A program made the translations under genes and the position numbers. Of a DNA stretch of 64,000 nucleotides, positions 17,040-25,657 are shown one piece after another. The notes under the pieces are model-generated. The model did no database searches and was not told where the DNA came from. It was given only the letters and a program-made list of their open reading frames with translations. Origin of the DNA: Kiloniella sp. EL199 (GTDB taxonomy: Bacteria > Pseudomonadota > Alphaproteobacteria > Kiloniellales > Kiloniellaceae); assembly GCF_900313065.1 (NCBI RefSeq), contig NZ_OMPU01000006.1, forward strand, positions 154,006-218,005, given 5' to 3'. Positions within the stretch are counted from its first letter, which is position 1; every line of letters starts with the position of its first letter.

Positions 17040-18311
17040 TTATTGCTGTGGTTTATACCAGCTAGCAAGTCCGTCCTGTGCCTTTTTGGCTGCTTCTTCT
17101 GCCGTCATGCTGCCGTTAATAACGCCAACAGAGGTATTCCAGAGATCGTTTTCAAGGTTTGGTGTGCCGCGTGAAAGGATCTGATAGGAATTACGGATAG
17201 AAGATTCACACTTGCCACGCCAGCTCACGAATTCCTGAGCAACAGGGTCGCTGATGGTTAGTTCGTGCTTTGACAGGGCATAGAATCCAGGTAGGGCATT
17301 CGAGAAAATGGAGCCAGCTTCAGCAGATGCCATCCAGCTTAGGAAGGTTTCGGCTGCTTTCACATTCTTGGATGCTGAATTGATGCCAAGGCCAATGTCT
17401 GTATGATCAGAGATGTAGCAAGTGTCTTGTCCTGCGGGAATAGGTGGTGGGAAAGCACCGAATTCAAAGTCTGCTTGACCATTAAATGTCGAAATATCCC
17501 ATGATCCTGCAGGGTAGATCGCTGCACGGCCCAAGCTAAAGAGATTTTGGCTATCCGGATAAGACTGGCCTTTGTAGCCTTTACCAAGATATGGTCCCCA
17601 TTCGGCAAGATGCTCATATACTTTTACATACTGAGGGTCCGTCAGCTTTTCTGTACCGTCGATCAAACCTTTACGGCCTTTTTCACCAGCCCAGAAGTTT
17701 GGACCAACATTCTGGAAGCCCATAGTTGCTGCTTCCCACTGGTCAGCTGTACCCATTGACATTGGAATATAGGTGCCGTCTTCCTTGATCTTTTCAAGAG
17801 CAGCCATGAACTCGGGAATTGTCTTCGGAATTTCCAGGCCAAGCTCTTTAAAGGCTTCTTTGTTGTAGATAAAACCGTGGATCACTGATGCCATTGGCAG
17901 GCAGAATGTTGTGGATCCATCATCTGTTTGCCAGGCCGATTTTGCAACACCAGAGAAGTTCTCCATACCGGGCAGGTCATCAACTTTTGTCAGATGACCC
18001 TTGTTGTAGAGGTCAAGCGAGGCATCAAAAGGCTTACAGGTAATCAGATCGCCAGCTGTGCCAGCTGTCAGCTTGGCGTTCATGTTGGCGTTATATTCTG
18101 TTGGTGGTGACGGCGCAAAGCGGACCTTGATATCGGGATGTGATTTGTTAAATGCAGGAATAATCTGGCTTTCCCAAATGTCCAAATCATCTGTGCGCCA
18201 GCTTTCAATAACCAGTTCATCTGCGAAAGCAGATACGGTTGGTGTTAGTGAAGCAGCTGCCAAAGCAATTGCAGCAACACTTGTGCCTAGTGTGAGATTA
18301 CTTTTCTTCAT
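17040..18311 (-). CDS. extracellular solute-binding protein, carbohydrate type
   Basis: Periplasmic receptor of the ABC system, family 1 solute-binding protein, 423 residues. A signal peptide spans about residues 1-30 (LTLGTSVAAIALAAASL, cleavage near SAFADE). The mature part begins with the usual LVIESWRTDDLDIWESQIIP and has SBP_bac_1 landmarks such as MNAKLTAGTAGDLI, GFIYNKEAFKELGL and GRAAIYPAGSWDI. A well placed CTCGGAGGATAAG sequence precedes the ATG. Situated between murQ and the permeases, it probably binds an amino sugar or peptidoglycan saccharide. A short GC hairpin lies between murQ and this gene. Confidence 0.9.
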   Translation of the reverse strand: MKKSNLTLGTSVAAIALAAASLTPTVSAFADELVIESWRTDDLDIWESQIIPAFNKSHPDIKVRFAPSPPTEYNANMNAKLTAGTAGDLITCKPFDASLDLYNKGHLTKVDDLPGMENFSGVAKSAWQTDDGSTTFCLPMASVIHGFIYNKEAFKELGLEIPKTIPEFMAALEKIKEDGTYIPMSMGTADQWEAATMGFQNVGPNFWAGEKGRKGLIDGTEKLTDPQYVKVYEHLAEWGPYLGKGYKGQSYPDSQNLFSLGRAAIYPAGSWDISTFNGQADFEFGAFPPPIPAGQDTCYISDHTDIGLGINSASKNVKAAETFLSWMASAEAGSIFSNALPGFYALSKHELTISDPVAQEFVSWRGKCESSIRNSYQILSRGTPNLENDLWNTSVGVINGSMTAEEAAKKAQDGLASWYKPQQ

Positions 18312-18375
18312 CTTATCCTCCGAGTTAAGAAAGTACCCGGGTTTTTCCCGGTTTTTTTAAGATTATTAATTTAAG

Positions 18376-19260
18376 TTACTTGAGTTGTTCTATTGCCAAC
18401 CGTAGGTGTCCTTGATTATCAGTGAGTGCTTTTTCTGCATCAGATTTAGAGTGATTCATTGCTAAAAGAACTGCGAGCTTTATGTCTTTATCAGCCATTT
18501 CCAGGCATCTTTTGGCGGTTTGATTGTCAGTCCCGGTAATCTCCTGAATAATTGCGGCACCACGCTTTTCCAGTTTTTCATTGTTGATAACCATTGATAC
18601 CATCAATCCGTCATGAACATGGCCAAGCTTTGTCATTGTGAGAGTGGACAACATATTCAAAGCTGCTTTTTGTGCTGTACCAGCAGCCATTCTGGTTGAT
18701 CCGGCTATAACTTCACTTCCGCTATCCAGGAAAATAGAATGGTCTGCATATTCAAAGGTTGGCGCATGTTTATTATTGGCAATACTGACGACCAAGCTAC
18801 CTTGGGAACGGGCGTGTTTGGCAGCGGCCAAAGTGTAAGGTGTCGATCCACTTGCCGCGACGGCGATGATTACATCCTGTGCATTTATTTCATGTTGCTT
18901 AAGGGCGTCGATAGCAATGGTTTCATCGTCTTCTGCGCCACCCATGGGCGCAAGAAGAGCGTCTTTGCCCCCCGCGATCAGTGGAATCATTTTATCCAGA
19001 GGCCAACCATAAGTCGGATTGAGTTCGACACAATCTTGAATGGCGAGATGCCCGGAAGATCCTGCGCCAATATAGAAAAGACGCCCGTCATTTGACAGGC
19101 GATTGGCAATTGCTTCTGCGCTTGCTGAAATTTCCGGGATTGAATGCTGTATGCAAGAGATGGCTCTGAGTTGAGACGCCCATAGCGACTCAAGAATGTC
19201 CTCGGCAGGCCAAGTATCCAGGTTGTGGTAACGGGGACTATGTTTTTCTGTACCCTGCAT
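18376..19260 (-). CDS. murQ: N-acetylmuramic acid 6-phosphate etherase
   Basis: Removes D-lactate from MurNAc-6-phosphate to give GlcNAc-6-phosphate; cytoplasmic SIS-domain lyase. The protein is 294 residues, as in E. coli. The sugar-phosphate site YIGAGSSGHLAIQD is at 63-76. Both catalytic glutamates known in E. coli MurQ have counterparts: E79 in DCVELNPTYG and E110 in MGGAEDDE. AASGSTPY and GSTRMAAGTAQK are also conserved. An upstream frame begins at a TTG (19329), but the family aligns from MQGTEK, so I use ATG 19260. It opens the leftward transporter operon. No anhydroMurNAc kinase AnmK is nearby; the phosphate could come from the BadF-type kinase encoded across the divergent promoter. 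Confidence 0.93.
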   Translation of the reverse strand: MQGTEKHSPRYHNLDTWPAEDILESLWASQLRAISCIQHSIPEISASAEAIANRLSNDGRLFYIGAGSSGHLAIQDCVELNPTYGWPLDKMIPLIAGGKDALLAPMGGAEDDETIAIDALKQHEINAQDVIIAVAASGSTPYTLAAAKHARSQGSLVVSIANNKHAPTFEYADHSIFLDSGSEVIAGSTRMAAGTAQKAALNMLSTLTMTKLGHVHDGLMVSMVINNEKLEKRGAAIIQEITGTDNQTAKRCLEMADKDIKLAVLLAMNHSKSDAEKALTDNQGHLRLAIEQLK

Positions 19261-19409
19261 CTCTTTCGACAAGCTTTTTAATCCGTTAATTTGTGAATAG
19301 TTGGTTTCATAATACCAAAAAGAAACCAATTTGAAATCAATTTTTTCTATTTTTGTAATTTATAAATCATTTCATTAATAAAATATTTATTTTTGTTTTT
19401 GTTTAACAT

Positions 19410-19434
19410 TTTGAAATTAAACAATAATTTCAAA
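19410..19434. promoter_or_regulatory. perfect palindrome in the murQ/kinase divergent promoter
   Basis: TTTGAAATTA-N5-TAATTTCAAA, ten-base perfect arms with the spacer AACAA. It sits centrally in the 292-base AT-rich region between murQ and the sugar-kinase gene. A related half-site TTTGAAATCA lies near 19332. It is a candidate operator for the GntR regulator at 20443 or another regulator. Confidence 0.5.
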
Positions 19435-19488
19435 TAAAATTACTTTGGTACAAAAAAATAAAATCTTTTGAATTTACCTTTAGTCAAA

Positions 19489-19507
19489 AATACCATAAAT
19501 TGGTATT
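19489..19507. promoter_or_regulatory. AATACCA-N5-TGGTATT operator candidate
   Basis: Perfect seven-base arms with spacer TAAAT, 46 bases upstream of the kinase GTG. TGGTAT/ATACCA half-sites resemble operators of GntR regulators of amino-sugar use (DasR- and NagQ-type sites contain TGGT...ACCA). Further TTGGT motifs follow at 19511, 19524 and 19535, i.e. at 11-13 base steps after the one at 19500. Confidence 0.55.
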
Positions 19508-19552
19508 CAATTGGTTTTGTATATTGGTCTTTTATTGGTTCTGGAGTGGTAA

Positions 19553-20446
19553 GTGATAAACGAAATGCTCTACGCAGGTGTTGATGGTGGGGGAACGAGC
19601 TGTCGTGTTCGAATTGAGGATGCGAATCGTGACGTTCTTGGCGAAGGGTTTGCCGGGCCATCAAATTCAAGACTCGGAGCTGTTCGTGTTTATTACGAAA
19701 TAGAAAAGGCCTGTCTTGAAGCTCTGCATCAATCGGGTAGAGGTAGGGAAGATTTTTCTTCGTTGCATGTTGGCTTGGGGCTGGCGGGTCTCGGATTGGA
19801 AAGCGAGCTTCAAGCAATGCTTTCTTTTCCACATTCTTTTGCATCTGTTACTGGAGCAACCGATGCCTATACAGCGTGTTTAGGTGCTCACGCTGGTGAG
19901 GACGGGGGCATTCTTATTTTGGGAACAGGCTCATGTGGGCTGGGTATTGTTCAGGATGAAGTCATCAATGTGGGCGGTTGGGGGTTTGAGATTTCTGATC
20001 ATGCCAGCGGCGCTGCTCTTGGGTTAACAGCAGTTCGCAGTTCGCTTTTTGCTGCTGAAGGTTGTCGACCGGAAACTCCTTTGACAAAAGCAATTATGGC
20101 GCATTTTAAAAATGATCGCCAAGTGATGGTTAAGTGGGCTGAAGAAGCCGAACCTCATCATTATGGTTCCTTTGCACCCCTTATTTTTGATCATGCCGAT
20201 GAGGGGGATGAACTGGCGGGTCGGATCGTCGCTAAATCGGTACACGAAGCAGGCTGCATGATGCAGGCTTTGCTTGATAAGAGTGTTGAAACTATTTGTC
20301 TTATGGGGGGCGTTTCAAAGCGCATTGCTCCCAGATTGCCAGAAAAATATCAAAAAATTCTAAGAGACCCGCATGGTGATGCGATGGACGGTGCCATTAG
20401 AATGGTTCGAAAAAAGGCTTCTGGTGGTCAGGAGGCTTTAAAATGA
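19553..20446 (+). CDS. BadF/BadG-family amino-sugar kinase (GlcNAc/MurNAc kinase)
   Basis: ASKHA-fold kinase of 297 residues. The N-terminal phosphate-1 motif YAGVDGGGTSCRVRI is at about 6-20, GATDAYTACLGAH carries the second Asp, and LILGTGSCGLG followed by GGWGFEISDHASGAALG is the adenosine and substrate region typical of N-acetylglucosamine kinases of this family. Clostridial MurK of the same family phosphorylates both GlcNAc and MurNAc. With murQ divergent, a dual role here is plausible but not shown. GTG 19553 has GGAG six bases upstream; an ATG at 19565 is the alternative. The stop overlaps the next ATG (ATGA), which indicates coupling to the regulator. Confidence 0.85.
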   Translation: MINEMLYAGVDGGGTSCRVRIEDANRDVLGEGFAGPSNSRLGAVRVYYEIEKACLEALHQSGRGREDFSSLHVGLGLAGLGLESELQAMLSFPHSFASVTGATDAYTACLGAHAGEDGGILILGTGSCGLGIVQDEVINVGGWGFEISDHASGAALGLTAVRSSLFAAEGCRPETPLTKAIMAHFKNDRQVMVKWAEEAEPHHYGSFAPLIFDHADEGDELAGRIVAKSVHEAGCMMQALLDKSVETICLMGGVSKRIAPRLPEKYQKILRDPHGDAMDGAIRMVRKKASGGQEALK

Positions 20447-21204
20447 AAGTAAGCACGTTTCGCGCGTTAAAGGTAAAATCCCGATTGGATGGCAGTAATC
20501 CAACGCCGCTCTATAAGCAGCTGCAAACGTTAATCAGACAGGCGATTGAAAGTGGCGCATTTAAAGTTGAAGATGCGTTGCCTAGTGAGCGCGATATCGC
20601 CACTGAATTGGAAGTATCTCGCGTGACTGTTCGCAAAGCAGTTCAGGGACTGGTTCGGGATGGTTTGCTCGTTCAGCGTCATGGGGCAGGCACTTTTGTT
20701 GCGTCACGCATGGAACAACCGCTTTCCAAACTAACCAGTTTTACTGAAGATATTACTGCCCGGGGAATGCAACCGTCTGTTGTTTGGGTTGAGCGTGCGA
20801 CAGGATTGGCGACCCCGGAAGAAGCGATGGCGCTGAATTTGTCGCCGGGCGTTGGGGTGTCGCGTTTACATCGAATACGCTGTGCAGACGGCAAGGCACT
20901 AGCCATCGAATTGGCCACTGTTCCACAGGAATTTTTGCCGGACCCTTTGGTCGTCGAAGATTCTCTTTACAGTGTGCTGGATAAATCGGGATTACGTCCT
21001 TTGAGAGCCTTGCAAAGGCTCAGGGCTGAATTATTGCAACCGACGCAAGCTGACTTGCTGGGAGTTCCTGTTGGGGGGCCAACTCTTTATATCGAAAGAC
21101 GCTCTTTTTTGCCCGACATGCGTCCTATTGAATTTACCCGCTCTCATTATCGTGGAGACAGCTATGATTTCATTGCTGAACTCTATTTGGATAGCCGTGA
21201 TTAA
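20443..21204 (+). CDS. GntR-family (HutC subfamily) regulator, NagR-like
   Basis: Transcription regulator of 253 residues. The N-terminal winged helix spans about 15-85 and contains LYKQLQTLIRQAIESG, LPSERDIATELEVSRVTVRKA and the wing VQRHGAGTFVAS. The C-terminal UTRA effector domain (about 95-245) is the fold that binds phosphorylated amino sugars in NagR/DasR. It is embedded in the nag operon, overlapping the kinase gene by four bases. The likely inducer is GlcNAc-6-P or GlcN-6-P and the likely targets are the palindromes at 19410-19507; both are inference. Confidence 0.88.
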   Translation: MKVSTFRALKVKSRLDGSNPTPLYKQLQTLIRQAIESGAFKVEDALPSERDIATELEVSRVTVRKAVQGLVRDGLLVQRHGAGTFVASRMEQPLSKLTSFTEDITARGMQPSVVWVERATGLATPEEAMALNLSPGVGVSRLHRIRCADGKALAIELATVPQEFLPDPLVVEDSLYSVLDKSGLRPLRALQRLRAELLQPTQADLLGVPVGGPTLYIERRSFLPDMRPIEFTRSHYRGDSYDFIAELYLDSRD

Positions 21205-21221
21205 TATGAGTGAAACGAATC

Positions 21222-22253
21222 ATGATTAATACAATGAGCCTTATGGCAAAAGAAACTGCCGAAACACCGGCAGTGATTTCAAGACAACTCAGAGCCAACA
21301 GGGATGTTCTGGAAGATCTGTCGAGACAGATCCGTGATAGAAAGTTCCGCTTTATAGCCACCTGTGCTCGGGGTAGTTCTGACCATGCTTGTGCCTTTGC
21401 GAAATATGTATTGGAAATTGGTACTGGTATCCCAGTGGTTTCTTTTGCGCCGTCTGTTTCTACACTTTATGGCGGAACCTTAAAGTTACAAGATAGTTTG
21501 TTTATTGCTGTATCTCAATCCGGGCGCAGTCCCGATCTGGTGCAGGCGACGCAACAAGCGAAAGATCAGGGCGCTTTTGTTCTTTGTATTTGTAATGATG
21601 CGACATCGCCGCTTGTGGCCTTGGGAGATTGTTATCTGCCACTTCACGCCGGACCTGAAAACTCTGTTGCGGCCACGAAAAGCTATATCGCGTCTTTGAC
21701 GGCTTTGCTTCAACTGAGCGCAATCTGGAACTTTGACAGTGGCTTGTTACCAGCTTTGGAAAAACTCCCCGATCAATTGGACCGGGGTTTATCTGCGGAT
21801 TGGTCTGAACCCGTTGAACTGTTGGCAGCATCGTCCAATCTCTTCACCGTTGGCCGAGGACCCGGGTTTGGTATTGCTCTGGAATCTGCTCTCAAATTCA
21901 AGGAAACATCCTATATTCATGCTGAAGCTTTTAGTGCGGCCGAAGTAAAACATGGGCCAATGTCTCTTGTGGCTGATAACTATCCTGTTCTGCTGTTCAG
22001 GCAGCGTGATCAGTCATGGGATTCTGTGGGGGAACTTGCAGAGAATTTCCGTGAAAAGGGCGGAGCTGTTTTTACTGCTCAGGAAGGGAACTTGAGCAAG
22101 GGCGTTTTACCCATTGAAACGAATATTCATCCCTTTTGTCAGTTACCTGTGATGATCCAAAGCTTTTATGTCATGGCAGAGAAAATTACTCAGATGCGCA
22201 GTCTTGACCCAGATAATCCCCGCCATTTGAAAAAAGTAACGGAGACAGTTTGA
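21222..22253 (+). CDS. nagB-II: glucosamine-6-phosphate deaminase, SIS type (NagB-II)
   Basis: Converts GlcN-6-phosphate to fructose-6-phosphate and ammonia. Two SIS domains, 343 residues. The first contains ATCARGSSDHACAFAKYV and ISQSGRSPDLV-like VSQSGRSPDLVQA; CNDATSPL and AATKSYIASLTALLQLSA are shared with GlmS. The second holds VGRGPGFGIALESALKFKE and EAFSAAEVKHGPMSLV. It lacks the glutaminase domain of GlmS, so it works as a deaminase and replaces the unrelated NagB. ATG 21222 matches the N terminus of known NagB-II proteins; a GTG at 21210 is also in frame. Confidence 0.87.
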   Translation: MINTMSLMAKETAETPAVISRQLRANRDVLEDLSRQIRDRKFRFIATCARGSSDHACAFAKYVLEIGTGIPVVSFAPSVSTLYGGTLKLQDSLFIAVSQSGRSPDLVQATQQAKDQGAFVLCICNDATSPLVALGDCYLPLHAGPENSVAATKSYIASLTALLQLSAIWNFDSGLLPALEKLPDQLDRGLSADWSEPVELLAASSNLFTVGRGPGFGIALESALKFKETSYIHAEAFSAAEVKHGPMSLVADNYPVLLFRQRDQSWDSVGELAENFREKGGAVFTAQEGNLSKGVLPIETNIHPFCQLPVMIQSFYVMAEKITQMRSLDPDNPRHLKKVTETV

Positions 22254-23413
22254 TGAAAACTGCTTTGACCAATGCACATGTTTTCACCGGGGAAGAGTGG
22301 GTGGATGCAGCGACAGTTATTATCAATGGTGTCGCCATTGAGGCTGTCGGGACTTCTATTAAAATTCCTGATGATGTGGATTGTGTCAGAAACTTAAATG
22401 GTGCAAGGCTGGTGCCGGGGTTCATTGATGTTCAGGTCAATGGCGGTGGTGGTGTCATGTTTAATCAGGATACATCTTTGACCGGATTGCAATCTATTGC
22501 CCAGGCACATAGACGCTATGGTACAACAGGTATGCTTCCGACCTTGATCACTGATGATCGCCCCATTATGGAATCTGCCATTTCTGCACTTCAGCAAGCC
22601 GTTGATGGCAATGAGCCCGGTATACTGGGGATTCATTTGGAAGGTCCTTATCTTAATCAGATAAGAAAAGGGGTACATCAAGAAGATAAGATTAGGCCTA
22701 TGGAAACAGATGCCTTGCATCTTTTGACAGGTCTTAAAGGTGCCAAGACACTGGTTACGCTTGCCCCAGAAAAAAATACATCTGGAATTATTCGACAACT
22801 TGTTGAATGTGGTGTCTTGGTTGCTGCAGGACATACCGCAGGCATTTATGATGATTATCAAGCGGCTTTTTCCGAAGGCTTGAGTTGCTTTACACATTTA
22901 TTTAATGCCATGACCCCGATGGATAGCCGAGAGCCTGGTGCAGTTGGTGCTGCGCTGGATCATGATGACAGTTGGTGCGGGTTAATTGTCGATGGATATC
23001 ATGTTCATCCTGCTACGTTACGAAATGCGATCAAAGCAAAGAAGCGCGGGAAGATGATGTTGGTTACAGATGCTATGGCCACAGTGGGTAGCGATCAGGA
23101 TTTTTTTGAACTTTACGGGCAAAAAATCTACAGTCGCGAGGGACGCTGTACAACTGCCGAAGGTGTCTTGGCTGGTGCACATCTGGATATGGCAACAGCG
23201 GTTCGCAATACTGTCGAGATGCTAGATCTTTCCCATGACGAAGCTCTGCGTATGGCATCTTTGTATCCGGCTGAATTTCTTGGTTTGGGGAATGAACTCG
23301 GACGTATCGAAAAGGGCTATAGGGCATCAATGGTTTTGCTGGATGATGCCGACCTTGTTCTTGATACCTGGGTTGATGGGCGTGACACGGAAATGGATGG
23401 CTTGAAAGTTTAG
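22253..23413 (+). CDS. nagA: N-acetylglucosamine-6-phosphate deacetylase
   Basis: Amidohydrolase that removes acetate from GlcNAc-6-P. The 386-residue protein has the metal-binding and substrate motifs of NagA: PGFIDVQVNGGGGVMFNQD, HLEGPYLNQIRKGVHQ with the conserved Glu, AAGHTAG with a metal His, CFTHLFNAMTPMDSREPGAVGA, IVDGYHVHP and the catalytic Asp in LVTDAMATVG. ATG 22253 overlaps the NagB-II stop (TGATG) and has GGAG eight bases upstream. It supplies the substrate for the preceding gene. Confidence 0.94.
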   Translation: MKTALTNAHVFTGEEWVDAATVIINGVAIEAVGTSIKIPDDVDCVRNLNGARLVPGFIDVQVNGGGGVMFNQDTSLTGLQSIAQAHRRYGTTGMLPTLITDDRPIMESAISALQQAVDGNEPGILGIHLEGPYLNQIRKGVHQEDKIRPMETDALHLLTGLKGAKTLVTLAPEKNTSGIIRQLVECGVLVAAGHTAGIYDDYQAAFSEGLSCFTHLFNAMTPMDSREPGAVGAALDHDDSWCGLIVDGYHVHPATLRNAIKAKKRGKMMLVTDAMATVGSDQDFFELYGQKIYSREGRCTTAEGVLAGAHLDMATAVRNTVEMLDLSHDEALRMASLYPAEFLGLGNELGRIEKGYRASMVLLDDADLVLDTWVDGRDTEMDGLKV

Positions 23414-23438
23414 GGGACTCCATAGAGGGAATTTGGTG

Positions 23439-24530
23439 ATGGGTAATAAGCAGAGGGTTCTTGTTGTTGGGTTGGGGAATATGGGGCAGTCCCATGCCAA
23501 AGCCTATCACCTTCTTGAAGGCTATGAGATTGTTGGGCTTTGCAGCAGAAGCCTGCACGACAATACACCTTTGCCCATTGAAATCTCCAGCTATGATCGA
23601 TTTTCAGATTATGACGAAGCGCTTGATCGGCTAAAACCGGATGTTGTTTCGATCAATACCTGGCCAGATACACATGAATCCTATGCCCTAAAGGCTTTTG
23701 AGGTCGGTGCACACGTTTTCTTGGAAAAGCCTGTTGCAGATACTGTTGCCGGGGCAGAGAGAGTAATCGAAGCTGCTCGAAAGAAGGGGCTTAAGCTGGT
23801 TATTGGTTACATTCTCCGTCATCATCCTTCATGGCAGGAATTTGTTTCTCAAGCCCAAAAATTGGGAAAGCCTCTGGTAATGCGGATGAACCTCAATCAA
23901 CAAAGCAGTGGTGAAACCTGGCAAGTTCATAAGCAGCTTATGAAAAGTATTTCCCCCATTGTGGATTGCGGTGTTCATTATGTTGATATGATGTGTCTGA
24001 TGACACAGGCTCATCCAGTTAAAGTGCATGCAATTGGTGTACGTTTAAGTGATGAAATTGACCCTGATATGTATAATTATGGTCAGTTACAGGTTACCTA
24101 TGATGATGGTTCCGTGGGCTGGTACGAAGCGGGCTGGGGACCAATGATGAGTGAAACGGCATTCTTTGTTAAGGATGTGATTGGCCCCAAAGGATGTGTG
24201 TCTATTGTTGCCGAAGATCAGAACCGGGCAGAAGACAAGGCAATGGAATCTGATGATATTGATGCGCATACAAAAACATCGGCATTATTATGTCATTCAT
24301 CGAAACTGAATAATGATAAGTCGTTCGCACATAAAGACAATTTAATTCGAATGGATGATGAACTTGATCACGATGCCCTCTGTCAAAGAGAGCAGGAGTT
24401 CCTGTTAAAAGCCATTATAGACGATTTAGATTTGACATCTCACATGCAGGATGCTGTGAACAGTATGAAAATTGTTTTGGCTGCGGATGAATCGGTTCGA
24501 AGTGGTCAAGTTGTACATTTGAAACGCTAA
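23439..24530 (+). CDS. Gfo/Idh/MocA-family NAD(P)-dependent oxidoreductase
   Basis: Sugar-type dehydrogenase of 363 residues, substrate not identifiable from sequence. The N-terminal Rossmann motif VLVVGLGNMGQSHAKAYH is near residues 6-23. EKPVADTVAGAE is the usual EKP motif with the catalytic Lys, and a C-terminal Gfo/Idh alpha/beta domain follows with DCGVHYVDMMCLM, which carries the conserved His. It sits between nagA and the aldolase gene with 25- and 39-base gaps, so it is probably co-transcribed. It might oxidise a modified amino sugar such as an anhydro or lactyl sugar, but that is speculation. Start chosen at ATG 23439, behind AGAGGGA. Confidence 0.82.
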   Translation: MGNKQRVLVVGLGNMGQSHAKAYHLLEGYEIVGLCSRSLHDNTPLPIEISSYDRFSDYDEALDRLKPDVVSINTWPDTHESYALKAFEVGAHVFLEKPVADTVAGAERVIEAARKKGLKLVIGYILRHHPSWQEFVSQAQKLGKPLVMRMNLNQQSSGETWQVHKQLMKSISPIVDCGVHYVDMMCLMTQAHPVKVHAIGVRLSDEIDPDMYNYGQLQVTYDDGSVGWYEAGWGPMMSETAFFVKDVIGPKGCVSIVAEDQNRAEDKAMESDDIDAHTKTSALLCHSSKLNNDKSFAHKDNLIRMDDELDHDALCQREQEFLLKAIIDDLDLTSHMQDAVNSMKIVLAADESVRSGQVVHLKR

Positions 24531-24569
24531 GATGCGTTTTCTGACATAGAAAAACAGGGAGGATCGGCG

Positions 24570-25643
24570 GTGTCTGAAAAACTTCGCCCGGGTGTTGTTA
24601 CCGGTAAGGAATATGAGAAACTCGTAAAGGCTTGTAAGGCTGGAAACTATGCACTGCCAGCGGTGAATGTCACCAGCAGCAGTACTGTTAATGCTGTTCT
24701 GGAAGCGGCAGCACGCAACAAATCAGATGTGATTATTCAGGTTTCTAATGGTGGCGCTGGCTTTTACGCCGGTGCAGCTTATCCGGATGGTCTTCAGGGC
24801 AAAGTGCTTGGCGCAGTTTCCTTGGCGCAGCACGTACACCTTCTTGCCGAAGGATATGGTGTTTGTGTTGTGCTTCACACAGACCATGCCAATCGCGGAC
24901 TTTTGCCATGGATTGATGGGCTCTTGGCAGAGGGCGCAAAGTTCTGCAAAAAGAATGGGAAACCTCTTTACACTTCACATATGATCGACCTGTCCGAAGA
25001 GTCTTTAGAAGATAACGTTGGTACCTGTGCGGACTATTTGAAAAAAATGGCACCGCTTGATATGAGCCTGGAAATCGAACTGGGTGTTACTGGTGGGGAA
25101 GAAGACGGTGTTGGATCCGAGCACACTGGTGCGGACAATCCGAAACTCTATACGCAGCCAGAAGACGTGGCCTATGCTTATGAGCAGTTAAACCCGCTTG
25201 GTGATTTTTCTGTTGCTGCTTCATTTGGTAACGTTCACGGTGTTTATAAGCCAGGGAATGTTAAACTTCGCCCTGTAATCCTTAAAGATTCTCAAAAATT
25301 AATGTCAGAGCGCTATGGCCTGGAAGAAAAATCACTTGATCTTGTCTTCCATGGTGGTTCTGGTTCTTCAGAGTCAGATATTAAAGAAGCTGTATCTTAT
25401 GGTGTTTTTAAAATGAACGTTGATACAGACCTTCAGTATGCATATTCCGAGCCTGTCGGCGTCTATGTAAATGCAAATCAGAATGCGTTTGTTGCTCAGA
25501 TTGATCCGGAAACAGGCAAGCCGTTAAAGAGCAAATATGACCCACGTAAATGGGTGCGTCAGGCAGAGCAGGGACTGGGCGCGAAACTGGACGAGATTTT
25601 CTCTGTTCTGGGTTCTGTAGGCAAGTCTCTGGCAAACGATTAA
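24570..25643 (+). CDS. fbaA: class II fructose-bisphosphate aldolase
   Basis: Cleaves fructose-1,6-bisphosphate to DHAP and glyceraldehyde-3-P. At 357 residues it matches the E. coli FbaA subgroup (IIA), not the shorter tagatose or IIB aldolases. Visible: Zn-ligand His and catalytic Asp in LHTDHAN, the long YTSHMIDLSEESLEDN, EIELGVTGGEEDGVGSEH with the conserved Glu, FGNVHGVYKPGN and FHGGSGSSESDIKEAVSYGV with MNVDTDLQYA. GTG start is preceded by GGGAGG. Its placement in an amino-sugar operon with a PfkB kinase is unusual and suggests dedicated glycolytic processing of the F6P produced. Confidence 0.93.
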   Translation: MSEKLRPGVVTGKEYEKLVKACKAGNYALPAVNVTSSSTVNAVLEAAARNKSDVIIQVSNGGAGFYAGAAYPDGLQGKVLGAVSLAQHVHLLAEGYGVCVVLHTDHANRGLLPWIDGLLAEGAKFCKKNGKPLYTSHMIDLSEESLEDNVGTCADYLKKMAPLDMSLEIELGVTGGEEDGVGSEHTGADNPKLYTQPEDVAYAYEQLNPLGDFSVAASFGNVHGVYKPGNVKLRPVILKDSQKLMSERYGLEEKSLDLVFHGGSGSSESDIKEAVSYGVFKMNVDTDLQYAYSEPVGVYVNANQNAFVAQIDPETGKPLKSKYDPRKWVRQAEQGLGAKLDEIFSVLGSVGKSLAND

Positions 25644-25657
25644 TAAATTAGGACGGA

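Noticed and set aside
18335-18358. CCGGG-TTTTT-CCCGG followed by seven T as a terminator between murQ and the binding-protein gene
   Set aside because: The T-run lies on the strand opposite to the operon and no rightward gene ends here; the five-base stem is weak.
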